From Dipodascopsis uninucleata var. uninucleata (taxonomy: Eukaryota > Ascomycota > Lipomycetes > Lipomycetales > Lipomycetaceae): a stretch of 64,000 bases of DNA. The notes beneath the pieces were generated by a model, which was not told the DNA's origin, ran no database searches, and was given only the letters and a program-made list of their open reading frames with translations. The DNA lies in NCBI GenBank assembly GCA_030568195.1, contig JAJLTO010000014.1:186001-250000 (forward strand), written 5' to 3'. The translations under genes and the position numbers were made by a program. Each line of letters starts with the position of its first letter. Positions within the stretch are counted from its first letter, which is position 1. This document shows, piece after piece, positions 1-12,400 of this stretch.

Positions 1-1835
1 TTTAGATTCCTTAATACTAATTGAAGCAGGACTGCTTTTTGTAATGAATATGTGAAGTCCAATCGGATTTTCACCTGTCAATAGCTTCCTCAGTGTAGCT
101 CTCAAGGGCCCAATAGAAAATTCACTTCTAATAATCCAATATAATATCACATGCTGTCCGCTTGATCTTAACTTTCGAGCACGTTAAGCATACATAGTAA
201 ATCCAGATATCCAAACACCGCCAGCGAGAAGTAATACCGTGTCGAATGTTTCCGCTGAAAAATTGTGCCCGTATGGCCCCTCGACCCCCATACGCAAAGT
301 TGCGGACCTTGAAGGTTGCTCTTCGAGATAGTTGGATATAGTTTTAGTGATTCCCTTCTTCGGTCTTGCTATATATATATGTTTGCCATTACGAATTTCT
401 AGGAGAGAAAATGGATGGTTCTCCCAGAATTTGAACTTGGCGAAATAAATATAAGCATATTGCCCAGGAAGGATCCTCCACGGTATTTCAGGAGGATCGA
501 TTTCAAGCTCAATTAAGTCATTAGTCATAGTTGCTTTCGCAAAAGTACCAGATGGATTGAAAGATCCATAGTATAGTGGACGAATCAATCTGACCAGCCT
601 ATCAAATGCCCAAACAGCAATAGCACCATATATGTACTCCATCCATCCAATTGTAGTACAGTGCCTCCAGACTCCAAGTGTGAATAGTATAACGGAGAGT
701 ATATGAAGTACAAAGAACGTCTCGTACCAGTAATGGCGCAAAGCGTATTGTGCTTGTCCAATAATCAAGCCACCTGCAACAATAGCTACTGTACCTGAGA
801 TGATATAGCTCTCTTTGTAGTATCCTTTCAAGCTTGCAACACCATAGAGTAATGCATGTACTGTATACATGGTCGAGTGCAGGGTCGCATGAAGGTACAT
901 TGACCTACCAATCCATCTATGATAGGTCATAGAGGTCTGCATGGATCAGCCAGTAGCATACTGCATGAAATTGTTTCGACCGCCAAATAGGTAGAGAAGA
1001 GGGAAATGACCAACAGCAACAATGCCTGTTCTATCTCCAACAGCTCGTGTAAGCTGCTTGTCTGTCTTTGAAAAAATTGTGCTACCCGCAAAGATATCAT
1101 AATCTACGAATATAAATATCATGTCCAATATTAGAAAGCCAGCGACTACTAGAGACTCAAATCTGGTAGGAATCAAGCCTACAGGAAAGCCAGAAATTTT
1201 ATATGGATCTGCATGCTTCTTTCCGTAAGGGCTTTTACTGCTAGCTCTCGTCGTAACTTCGCATTGAGTTTGTTCAACAAGATCACCGATCTGGGGAACA
1301 ATCTGATAAGTAGTTTTCTGATGGTAGCCAGTACGGCAATAAAGAAGAAATAAAACGTGCAAGCAATTGCCATATAGTCCGAAACGTCAAAATTACCATA
1401 GAAAGACTTAAATGATCTATAATTACCATAGTAATACGTCTCTGGTACGAGGAATGGCTTGATCATGACATCAGTAGAGTAATTGAGTGTAGAGGTGATC
1501 TCCACGTTCTCTAAACCCCACGCAAGAGCGTCATCTAATGTATACATAAACTTTAAGCCATTTTCATATTCGCAATAGGCTTTCATGATAGAAAGTGAGT
1601 TATGAAAATCTCGCTTGGAGCAATAATGATCCACAGAAATAGCATAGGTGCTTGTTGGCACACGTTCAGTACATAAGCATTCGCGAGTAGTCAAGGAGGA
1701 ACAGTTAAATACTTTCGGATAGGTGTTCATGAAGGCATGACAGACAACTGCACAAACAGGACCATGACGCGAGGCTTTCACCACAGCGGCATAGAGTGGC
1801 AGAACTACTAGCACAAGCGCAATAAAGTAGCTCAT
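1..1835 (-). pseudogene. Ferric/cupric reductase (FRE family), decayed, 3' end beyond window
   Basis: Seen: the minus strand from the ATG at 1835-1833 encodes a signal-peptide-like start (MSYFIALVLVVLPLYAAVV), a Cys-rich extracellular segment, several membrane segments, the heme-ligand region (HRWIGRSMYLHATLHS and FFVLHIL..WRH), the FAD motif HPFSL and the NADPH-side GPYG motif. This order is that of fungal plasma-membrane ferric reductases, which pass electrons from NADPH through FAD and two hemes to external Fe(III) or Cu(II). The frame is broken three times. There is a frame change at about 1200-1260, a TGA at 948-946 where the family has Trp (context NNFMQYATG-stop), and a TAA at 186-184 within the NADPH domain. 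Homologous sequence continues after each break, to base 1. Inference: a recently inactivated paralogue, since neighbouring genes are intact. Sequencing error at three places is possible but less likely. Confidence 0.82.
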
Positions 1836-4800
1836 TATTTACTTCACTTAAGTATTATCGAATCGAATGACTAAGTCAGTGATAAAGAGTCCAATCTTCT
1901 GCCGACGACCTGTAATCGAGCTCAATAATAGAAGAAATTATTGTATTATTTATATTTCTAGATCAGTCCAATTACAGTAGATGACCATGGAACAGAAAAC
2001 GCGCATATTTCTCCCGCAAGATATCTTTGGATCACTTATATAAACATAGTGGGATTTGTATGGATTCTGCATTATGTTTGAACTTCCATAGACCAAGAAA
2101 ATACTTGGATGAAAATATTGCCAATATGCAGTGAAGAGTTAGAATCCAGAAACAAAACGAAGCAAATAGCGAGTATACATATATCTATATACCTTGGCGA
2201 AAAAGTCTGAATTAAAATATTTCAGGACTGGTAGAGATAGTTTTACTGTAGGTATCTAGACATCTAGACTCTTCTTTTCGGTGCCTTTAAGCAGAACCAA
2301 GACTGATCTAGTTTTATTTTATCTAGGAATTATAATTTTCAAAGATAGAGAAGGTGTGCCTCACACTCTCGGCTACATCCTTGGACTTGGTGATCTTATT
2401 AGTGCAACTACTTGTAGATTATTAAAAAAGACTCCGCTCTGATTCTTTCATCGGGAGAAGAATTTCATTTGAATTACGCAACATGTTTTCTAGCAACGAG
2501 ACAAAGTTCAATAAGCAAGTCATTATTCTATGTTCTCTGTGACATATTTCGTATATGCTCTTGTATGATCACGCAGAGGAGCTACGAAAGACGGAGGGAG
2601 AGAAACAGTTACGAGTACTGTAATTGAAAGATGTGTGTCACAAGCAGAACATAACTTTAGGTCGATATACCAAATGTAGACTCCTGCTTGACAATTACAA
2701 TTAAGCGAAGATTATACTTTATCTGGTATATGACATTAGCTCATAGAAATGCTCCAGGACGTTTCTCTTATGAAATAAGTTCCATCAACACTCAATACTT
2801 TTCGATATTCCTACGACCTCGTATACTAGAGCACATTTCTGCCCATCTTATTGTTATATAACTACAGTACTGACTAATGTGCACTGAGATATTGTGTTGA
2901 AACACGCGCTAAACACTTCAATCTGATAAAAAAGTCTAAACTCTATTTGTTAATTAGGTAAGTGTAATTCATTTGACAAGGAATATGAGACATTTTTAAC
3001 ACAAATAACGTTAATCGAACGCACGGAACCTTAATTTGATTAGGGCTCGGACTCGGGCCTCGAATTCGTTTTATCATTCTCGCTCCATCTGGTCTAGATG
3101 CTTTACGAGATCCTCTTGAATACATTTATTATTAGAAGTCAACCAAGCTTATACTTGCGAGAGGCAGTATTACTATTAGTTGCTAGCATACCAATATGTA
3201 GTATTATTTGCTACAAGCTGTAATACTCAAGCAAAAAAAAAGCAAGTTGAACAAATATACATCTGAAAGAGCCATCCCGACTTTATCAATAGCCATTAGA
3301 TTACCGAAACAAAAAAAAAAATAGGGATAGAAATTGTCTGCAATAAATAAGGTCTACTACATTGACTAATAATATCATATATTAGTGACTATGGCGGATG
3401 GCCTGATATATGCGGGCTCTTAATCACCGTTATCACAATCAGATGTCAGTTTCTCTCTATAACTTCTACAAATATAAAATTTCCATACAATATTGGTTAC
3501 TTCCAATTAAGCAATACTAGATGATTTTGTGAGGTGTCATATAACAGGTTACTTTCCTAGATGTGGATAACGGACAAAGCAAAGACCCTTATGTGAGTCA
3601 TAGCAGAATCAAACACCAGTATCAGCTCACTCTATATGTTGCTTCTATCAGCATCAGTTTACCAGTGATTGTATTCCATTCATGATACAGCGATTTGCAA
3701 GCTGGCCTATAGATGCTTTATTATTAAAAAAAGATGGAAAATTGTCGCTTGAGTCCGATAATACGCTATAATCTCAAGAATTAATTACATAGCGAAGTAA
3801 GGTTCTATTCCAGGTTTCAGTCCCTCTACCAAGCTAAGAGAAAGCATCCGGAGTTTTTAATCAGCCTAATCTTGACAATCTATACTGTACAAGCTGCTCG
3901 GATCAAATCTAAGCTAATTGTGCTACATCTGCTTGCTATCTACGTTAGAATAGATGTGGATTCAATGATTTATGATTAGAGGCAATTGGCTGTTGCTATA
4001 TACTCGGACGATTCATATAGTATTCTCTCTTCGGAGCTAGTTGACTGAGCTATTTTCTCCGTTAGTGACTATTATATTTATCTGAGTAAGAATCACATTC
4101 AGATTGCTTATTCTGGAGAACTTTAGAAGATAGTGAACATTTCTGTAGAATTACGACAGTGAAGTGGATAAATTATCCTAATAGAATTATTCCAGGAAGA
4201 CAAATGTTACGCTTCGAGATGCAAGATAATCACATTGACAAGTATATAAGGATTCACGCTACTATGGAATTCATACTACTATGGAATTCATATATTTGGA
4301 CTTCATTGTAATTAGATGGAAGGTTAGAGTCATCTGATCTCCGACTACTTTATAAAAGTGTAATAACGCATTTGTTGGAACATGACTGAGCAGCGATTTT
4401 GCAAAGTTGGTATGGAGTCGAAACCTAAGTAAGCAGACTCATGGCTAAATTTTAATAATAATCCTAGATATATCATTACCATAGTAGACCGGTGGGCTTG
4501 TAACTTTGGGATGCCACGTCTTACCATAGTAAACGACTTCATTTCGATTCGTACATACCATATGCTCTCTTATCTTTTGAACATCCAGAATTTCAAAACT
4601 CAGCTTCAGAAACACATTAATATTAGATATACTGTTAAATATATTCCTTATATTAAGTCATCTAACAGCTATCAGTACATGAAAATGCAGTTTCCAGTCC
4701 CAAAATACTTTGAATGAACTATTACAGTTTCATATTAATCAGGCAGAATGTGCTGACTTGATTTACCCTAAACACAAATATAACATCTGTTGACTTAATC

Positions 4801-4884
4801 CTGCAAGATCGGTTTCCATAATATCTGTATTATATCACAGAACAACAGGAAGCTGAAGCCAAATGAATCATCCTTGGGTGAGAC
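1836..4884. other. 3 kb intergenic region, FRE pseudogene / ATG38-like
   Basis: No convincing gene is seen. The longest open frames are short, overlap on both strands (for example 4345-4717), and show no family resemblance or codon bias. The region is AT-rich with poly-A/T runs (such as 3234-3241) and one perfect 17-nt tandem duplication. It should contain the promoters of the two divergent flanking genes. I recognised no tRNA, and no mobile-element coding sequence. Confidence 0.6.
4259..4292. repeat. Perfect tandem duplication of 17 nt
   Basis: The 17-nt unit CTACTATGGAATTCATA occurs at 4259-4275 and again without change at 4276-4292. Two perfect adjacent copies in non-coding DNA suggest a recent replication-slippage duplication. 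No function is implied. Confidence 0.9.
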
Positions 4885-5929
4885 ATGAATGGGTCTACTC
4901 TGGACAAGGTAAGTGATGTTGAAATGAATAAACGAGATTAGTCGGCGCCAAATTCTGACGACTACATGGCAACAGGCTCATAGACAAGCCCAAGAAGCCG
5001 ACCAGGCTATTATGTCGGGAAAGATCAAGCAGGGAATCGTCCTTTATAAAGATGCAGCATCAATTTTTGAGTCTGTTAAGCAATCTACACGAGATCCTGA
5101 GGCTCTCAAAATATTGGATATTTTAAATCAGAAATATACTAAAATATCAGAACAACTGCAGTACCATCTTGAAACTGATCCATCGTCGTTACAAACAAGA
5201 TCCGCTATTCAGGGCCAGCATCAAGCAAATAGTGCCGCTGGTCCCAACAGCTACCACTCATCATCATCATCTCCTTACCAGTCTTCGTCGTCACTGACAA
5301 GTACTCTAGCGTCAGCTCGTGGAATCCCAGTAGGTGCTGTTGGTAGCGATATTGAGGGTCATTATGTTAGTGTTAAGAGAAGAGAGTCTAGTATGGACGA
5401 TCCTTTCACAAAGTGCTTAGCCTCACTTGAGGCTGGTCTGAATAAGCTACAACTTTCGGCTTCCAAAGTTAAAGGAACATATGAAGGTCTAAAAACGCAG
5501 GTAGCTACGTCTGGGCCTGGGTCCCTAACGATAGGTAATGGATTTGATATCGGAGAGTCATTTTATCTTGTCACACATGACTCCAATCAGCATATTACAG
5601 CTAGTACGCATCTTGGACCACCTAGTGACGGAAAGGAAACTTCACTAGTTGTCGAGATGAGTAATCACATCGCTGCTCAAGAGCATCTCATTAAAAAACA
5701 ACGTGATATCATACGCACTAGTCTAGGAAAGCTACGCCAGGTTGAAAACAAGAGAATGGGAGATCTTGAAGCCGAGATTGACAGATTAGCGACTGAAAAC
5801 GAGAAACTCAAGATCCAGAATGGTAGACTGAGAAGCAGATGGGAAGAACTGAAGGATAATAATCGTAAGAAGAGGTCGCATTCGAGCAGCGACACTACCG
5901 AAACAATTGTGGAGGAAGAAGAGAATTGA
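4885..5929 (+). CDS. ATG38: Atg38/NRBF2-like subunit of the autophagy PI3-kinase complex
   Basis: Two exons, 4885-4908 and 4976-5929; the 67-nt intron has a GTAAGT donor and a CTGAC branch-like site before CAACAG. The spliced product is 325 aa and begins MNGSTLDKAHRQAQEADQAI. The upstream ATG at 4863 would give the wrong phase, so 4885 is chosen. Residues about 5-75 form a helical MIT-like hairpin (LDKAHRQAQEAD..IVLYKDAASIFE..TRDPEALKIL). A Ser-rich linker follows, then a C-terminal coiled coil (about 235-300) and an acidic tail. MIT plus coiled coil is the architecture of yeast Atg38 and animal NRBF2, which bridge and dimerise the Vps34-Vps15-Atg6-Atg14 complex at the phagophore. The assignment rests on architecture and the N-terminal pattern; other MIT/coiled-coil proteins are possible. 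It is convergent with the next gene, 126 nt away. Confidence 0.65.
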
Positions 5930-6055
5930 CAAATAGCCATAAATATCTTTTTCCAGAAGCTATACATACTTATTGATAAATAGCCGATTATGTATATTAT
6001 ATAGTATACAATAAGTACAACACTTATATTGAATATGCTACTTTATTATCTAGAT

Positions 6056-6603
6056 CTATCTATGTAAAAGCCAATCTATCTTGCCGTTGATTCGCGCTAC
6101 GGTATCCTGAGTCCATTTCTTTGCCTCTTCAAAAGTCATTTCTATATATAGTCCTAGTCCTATGTCTACAAATATTAAATTTGAATCGGCTATTTTGGCA
6201 TATGCCCAGTATTCTTTGATATCTTGTCGTAGTGGTGTTAAGACTTTTGCATCTTTATGCTTTCCGTTTGCCGCGAGTGCTCGTTCTAGCTCCGTGATTT
6301 CTATATATCGTGTAAGGGCATCACTGTCACACATGTTAGTTTCCCATTATGATCTTTTGATCCACATTCTAATCTCTGATTTGTTTTCAACATCAGAGAG
6401 AAATCACACTGTGAGTATTAGTCACTGTGTTTCCAGTTGACAAATGGCAAGCGGTCTCAATACTAACGAATCGACAGTAATAATTATCCTATGGCCACTT
6501 ACTATTCAGATGCTATCTTTTTAAGTTCCCGTATACAGGATGCTGACGCCTCAAGAACCACTTCACTCGCTCTTGAACCATCAATCACAAATGCGTTTGG
6601 CAT
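6056..6603 (-). CDS. UXT-like prefoldin alpha-type subunit
   Basis: Exon 1 is 6603-6503 and exon 2 is 6323-6056, joined across a 179-nt intron (GTAAGT donor; AACTAAC branch; GTGACAG acceptor). The spliced 122-aa protein starts MPNAFVIDGSRASEVVLEAS. It reads through the junction as KKIASEYDALTRYIEITELE, a coiled-coil helix. The middle has a beta-hairpin stretch IFVDIGLGLYIEMTFEEAKKW, followed by a second helix. That hairpin and the following EA closely match the UXT branch of alpha prefoldins, which act in the R2TP/prefoldin-like chaperone complex or in transcription. It is shorter than animal UXT (about 157 aa), mainly at the N terminus, so another upstream exon is possible. The intron holds a second branch/acceptor pair (see findings). 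It is divergent from SAH1. Confidence 0.6.
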
Positions 6604-7253
6604 AATCTAGCCTTAATCAGACTATTGTCTCTTATAAACTCTTGCTGGTATTGCCCAATTCACTAGCAGTTGCTCTCTCTCTTTCTCCAGGCAAATTAGT
6701 CCAATTCCTCTCAACCGCTCTATTTAATGTTCATTTATGGCATAAAGTTCACATAGTATATACAATGCTCTATCCAAGGCTAGGGTACTATTAATTTTTT
6801 TGGCTCAAACTATTTCTATCAGTAAATGCAATGCTAGGAACAATAAATTTGTTACTCGGTGGAAGAGAGTATTTTGTAAATCATCGTCGCTAACAGAAAA
6901 TATTAACGTAAACAATTAATTTTTGTAAGAATTATCCTGAAGGCTATTCAGATCATCGTATATTCTATATTTTACCCTTTTTTTGTTACTTTGGTGATTC
7001 TGTTGTTTGATAAATCGACGCAGTACAGCACTTGCCATTCGTTACGTAATGCCCCAAAGAATAAATTACTACACAAAGCGAACACGTTGTTTATTACAGG
7101 GTATGGGTAATATCAAAATTTTTCTCTCATTTTTTTACGCCAGAAAACACGGCTACTGCTTGCCTCTTTCTTGTTATTTTGTTCTTTTCCTTCGTTGATA
7201 TTACTGCCCTTTTTACCTTTTTCCTCTAATTTGTCTATTAATTCACTTTCAGA
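6604..7253. other. Divergent promoter region, UXT-like / SAH1
   Basis: 650 nt between divergent starts. The SAH1-proximal part is strongly T- and C-rich, as in highly expressed fungal genes. A GTATGG at 7099-7104 and a TTTCAG at 7247-7252, two bases before the ATG, could bound a 5'-UTR intron. This is a suggestion only. No other gene is seen. Confidence 0.5.
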
Positions 7254-8884
<1,631 letters not shown>

Positions 8885-9494
8885 GTGGTTCCCGTTTGCA
8901 ATTTTATAAACTGTATATTGCTTAGATGATTTCTTTTATTCACTCCACTACCTTTTTACATAACTTTCCTTTTTGTCACTCCTTAAATTATCTTCTTTTA
9001 TTTTGTTTTTTTCCTCGGGAATGGTCATCAAAAGTCTGTTTTTGTATATTGTATTAGCAATTGTCGATTGAGATTTAGTCCGACGATTCGGGGGAAATAT
9101 TGGGACGGCTTCAACGAAGTCCAGAAAAGGGCATAATATTCAACATAGGTCCATATAGACTAAAAAAAAACTATATATAGATATAGTACAATATATTTAT
9201 ATAAGAATATTAACTAATATTCTCATTGAAAACAATTTTTTTTGTTGGCGTAGACGTAAAACGTTCAAACTATAGTAGAACTCAGATGGAGCTAATGTTC
9301 ATAATATGTTTTCATACAAGTATAATATAGAGAAGTTTACTAACTAGATGATAAAGTGAAATTCATTAATATTAATGAATACAGAAATCCTTATAACTAC
9401 AATTAGTAACTGATACAAATGATAATGACTTAAATAAATGATAATAAACCTTGTTGGGTACCATATAACATTGCCTTCAATATAAGCAAGCTAT
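8885..9494. other. Convergent 3' region, SAH1 / THO2
   Basis: 610 nt of AT-rich sequence between two convergent genes. It contains T-rich and TATATA-type stretches (around 9170-9210) fitting cleavage and polyadenylation signals for both transcripts. No gene or structured element is seen. Confidence 0.5.
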
Positions 9495-12400
9495 CTAAGG
9501 TCCAGTACGCCTCCTCTTCTCAATCTTTTCTGCTCCGTTATCATCAGTCCTGTCATGCTTCCTGCTAGCACGATCCGCCCCTTCTGTTCGGTCTTTATCC
9601 TTATCTGGTCGCTCTTTGTCTTTGTCGCGCCTATCGCGTCTTCTAGAATCTCGCTCCTTATTGTCACGATCGCGATCGCGATGGCGGTCGCGATCTCTAT
9701 GATTACGATCCTTATCTCTATCAGTTTCTCTTTCCTTTTCCGGCGCTTCTTTTGAATTATGTCTCCTGGTGCCTTTGTGATCTCTGTGCTCATGATCGGC
9801 ATTGTGATATCGACGAAGCTTCTCATCTTTATCGTTATCGTTATCCTTTTCCTTTTCTCTATCCTTCTCCTTCTCCTTCTCTTTCTCATTCTGCTTTTTC
9901 TCGTCTCGCTTGTCTCTTGCCCTGCGATCAAAATCACGCCTATCCCGATCACGACTCTCTTGCTCTCTATCCCGATCACGATCTCCACGATCCCTGCCAA
10001 TCCTATCTCGTAGTCTTTCTTCGCCTCCTCCACTACTTTCATTCTGTCTTACTTGATCTTTCACTGCTGGACCTCCTTTTTGTGAAGATACAACAGATTG
10101 GCGATTAACTCTGTCTGACACTTGACGACCGCGGACATCTGGCGATTGTACACTGGATCGTGAATTCCCTTGACCGGATCCACTCCGAGTATTTTGACTT
10201 CTTCCTGATGGCTGCTGAGGTGCTGATGTTTGACTAGCAGTTGCATTGTTACTCGAGCCACGTATGATTAATGAAGGTCTAACAGAACCAGAACCCGAGC
10301 CAAGAGGAATGCTGTTTGCACTATTGCTTGCAACAGGTGGAACTTCGCTAGGTGGAGCGCCACCTCTTTGTACTTGACGACCCCCTTGTTGCCTAGTTTC
10401 ATGCCTTGTATCGCGTTGAGCTTGTGAAGGGTTTTGAGAGTTATAATGCTGTTGTGGCTGTTGAGCAGGCGATTGAGGGTGACCATTGTTATAATAGCTA
10501 CGATCATCATCTCTGCCTCTGTATTCCTGAGGACCATCCATACCACGAGATCCATAGCGAGATCCACTCTGTTGAGGCGCAGATGACACTCCTGGCACAT
10601 TTCTACCAGTAGGGATAGCATTAGGACCATGGACAGGTGGCATATTTCGACCGGCGTTCATCTGTTGCATAGGTGCATTTGGTGCACGACCCCATCCCTG
10701 ACCTTGCATATGATGTCTTTGGTCTGACGGTATACGCTGCATAGCAATATCCTTTCCCGTTTGCATACCGGTATGCTCGTCGTGCATAGCTCTTGGTCCA
10801 CGAGGAGGAGTATCACGAATAGGCGGTCCATCACGAGCAGGAGGTCCACGGTTATGTGCTCCACCTTGAGGCCCTTGGGAAGCGTTTGGTGGATGATTCT
10901 GGTCTCTTTGGTTTGCTATTCTTCCAGATCCATTGGAACCCTGGTTAAGATGGCTCTTTGGTTGCAGTGGAGGCGGCTGTTGGCGTTGCTGAGCTGCCAT
11001 GATCTCAGCTTGCCTTGAAGGGTGTACTCTAGCACCACCAAGATCGCTGTTGACTTGTTCGGTACCTTGCTTAGTAGCAGCTTGAGGATTGGAATGCACT
11101 GTCTGTCTTGCATTATCACTTGTTCGTCTAGGAGGTTCATTCAATCTGCCAGATGACGCTGCTGGCCCGCTTGGAATTGTATTAGTGCCACTGAAAACTG
11201 GACCTTGTTGACGTGAAACATTTTGAGAGGCGTCGCGTGATTGATCGGATGCTGGGCTTTCAACTGTTGTTGACACAAATGGTTTCGCATTAGCATTTAG
11301 CGCTGAGCTGGTAGGTTTCTGTGATTTCTTATCTTCAGGAAGTCCTCTATAAGCCAATTCAGAAATCCAAGTTGGTTGCGACCGTTTTAAGAGACCCTGG
11401 AGCGCAGTAGCTGCCAGTTTCAAATCTTCGCGCTCTTCCGTCTTCGCCATAGAGTCTAAATGTTTTAAGAGCTGCTCTCCATGATGAGTGACAAGCGGGA
11501 ATTCTTTGGTCATATTGCGTAAAACAATAATAGCATTCCGGCGACGCACATACTCAGAACTTTCTAAACAGTCTTGTAAGGCAAGTCTTATTCGACTGTG
11601 CCATTTATGATTAATAGTCAAATATTCCATAAAAGACATCATATGACATTTTACGATTTCTTCGTCTATTGTAGCACCCTTTGGAATGGTTTCTGGCTTG
11701 TCCATCTTCTTACACATTCCTCTGAAGAAGGTAACTTTGCCATCTTTCTCTTGTCTTCCCAAGCCATCTCTAATGAATGTATTCTTCTCGCGCCACCTCT
11801 TTAATTCAGCCAGAAGTTCACAAAGAAACCTTCCCAAATTTTCAGCTTCGTAAGGCGAACAACTAGATATCGTAGCAAATAGGCCATAAGGTATATATCG
11901 TTCAAGGAAATAGAGCAAACAGAAGTTCTTTGCTTCTCCACTATGAAGAATCTTGAGAAATTTAACACAATAAACAGCGTCTGCGGGCGATAAAATTGCC
12001 CTTGGAAATATGCAGTGAAGACTTATACTGTCTACTACGGATTTCATGAAAACCAGCTGCTTTTGCCAGTATTCTTTGCTTCTGTTCTCTACTGGTTCTT
12101 CCCCCGGCATTTGAAACCAGTAATCTTTTTCTCCATGAAGTCTCTGGCGAGTGTGTTCATATTGAGCAATGTGGACTCTGCTTTCAGCTTGAAGGCTTGT
12201 AATCTTGCTCATAAAATTATCCCTCTCCATTTTCCTTCTCCGGATTCCACTTGGTGTGTTGTCTGATCGATCAGAATCGAGTCTATTCATAGCATCCCGC
12301 AATCTCGACTGTTCCTGTTTATATCTGTTAATCGAAACGTAAATATCGTATAAAGAAAGCTGCCAAAAGGTGACATAAAAAGCTTTAAAACCATAGTCAT

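Noticed and set aside
946-948. TGA as Trp (recoding) in the ferric reductase
   Set aside because: Other genes end normally at TGA and the same gene has two further lesions, so decay is simpler.
4345-4717. Two opposed short frames upstream of ATG38-like gene
   Set aside because: Overlapping, compositionally random, no family resemblance.
9491-10108. Overlapping frames on both strands at the THO2 3' end
   Set aside because: Shadows of the repetitive Arg/Asp/Glu/Lys coding region.
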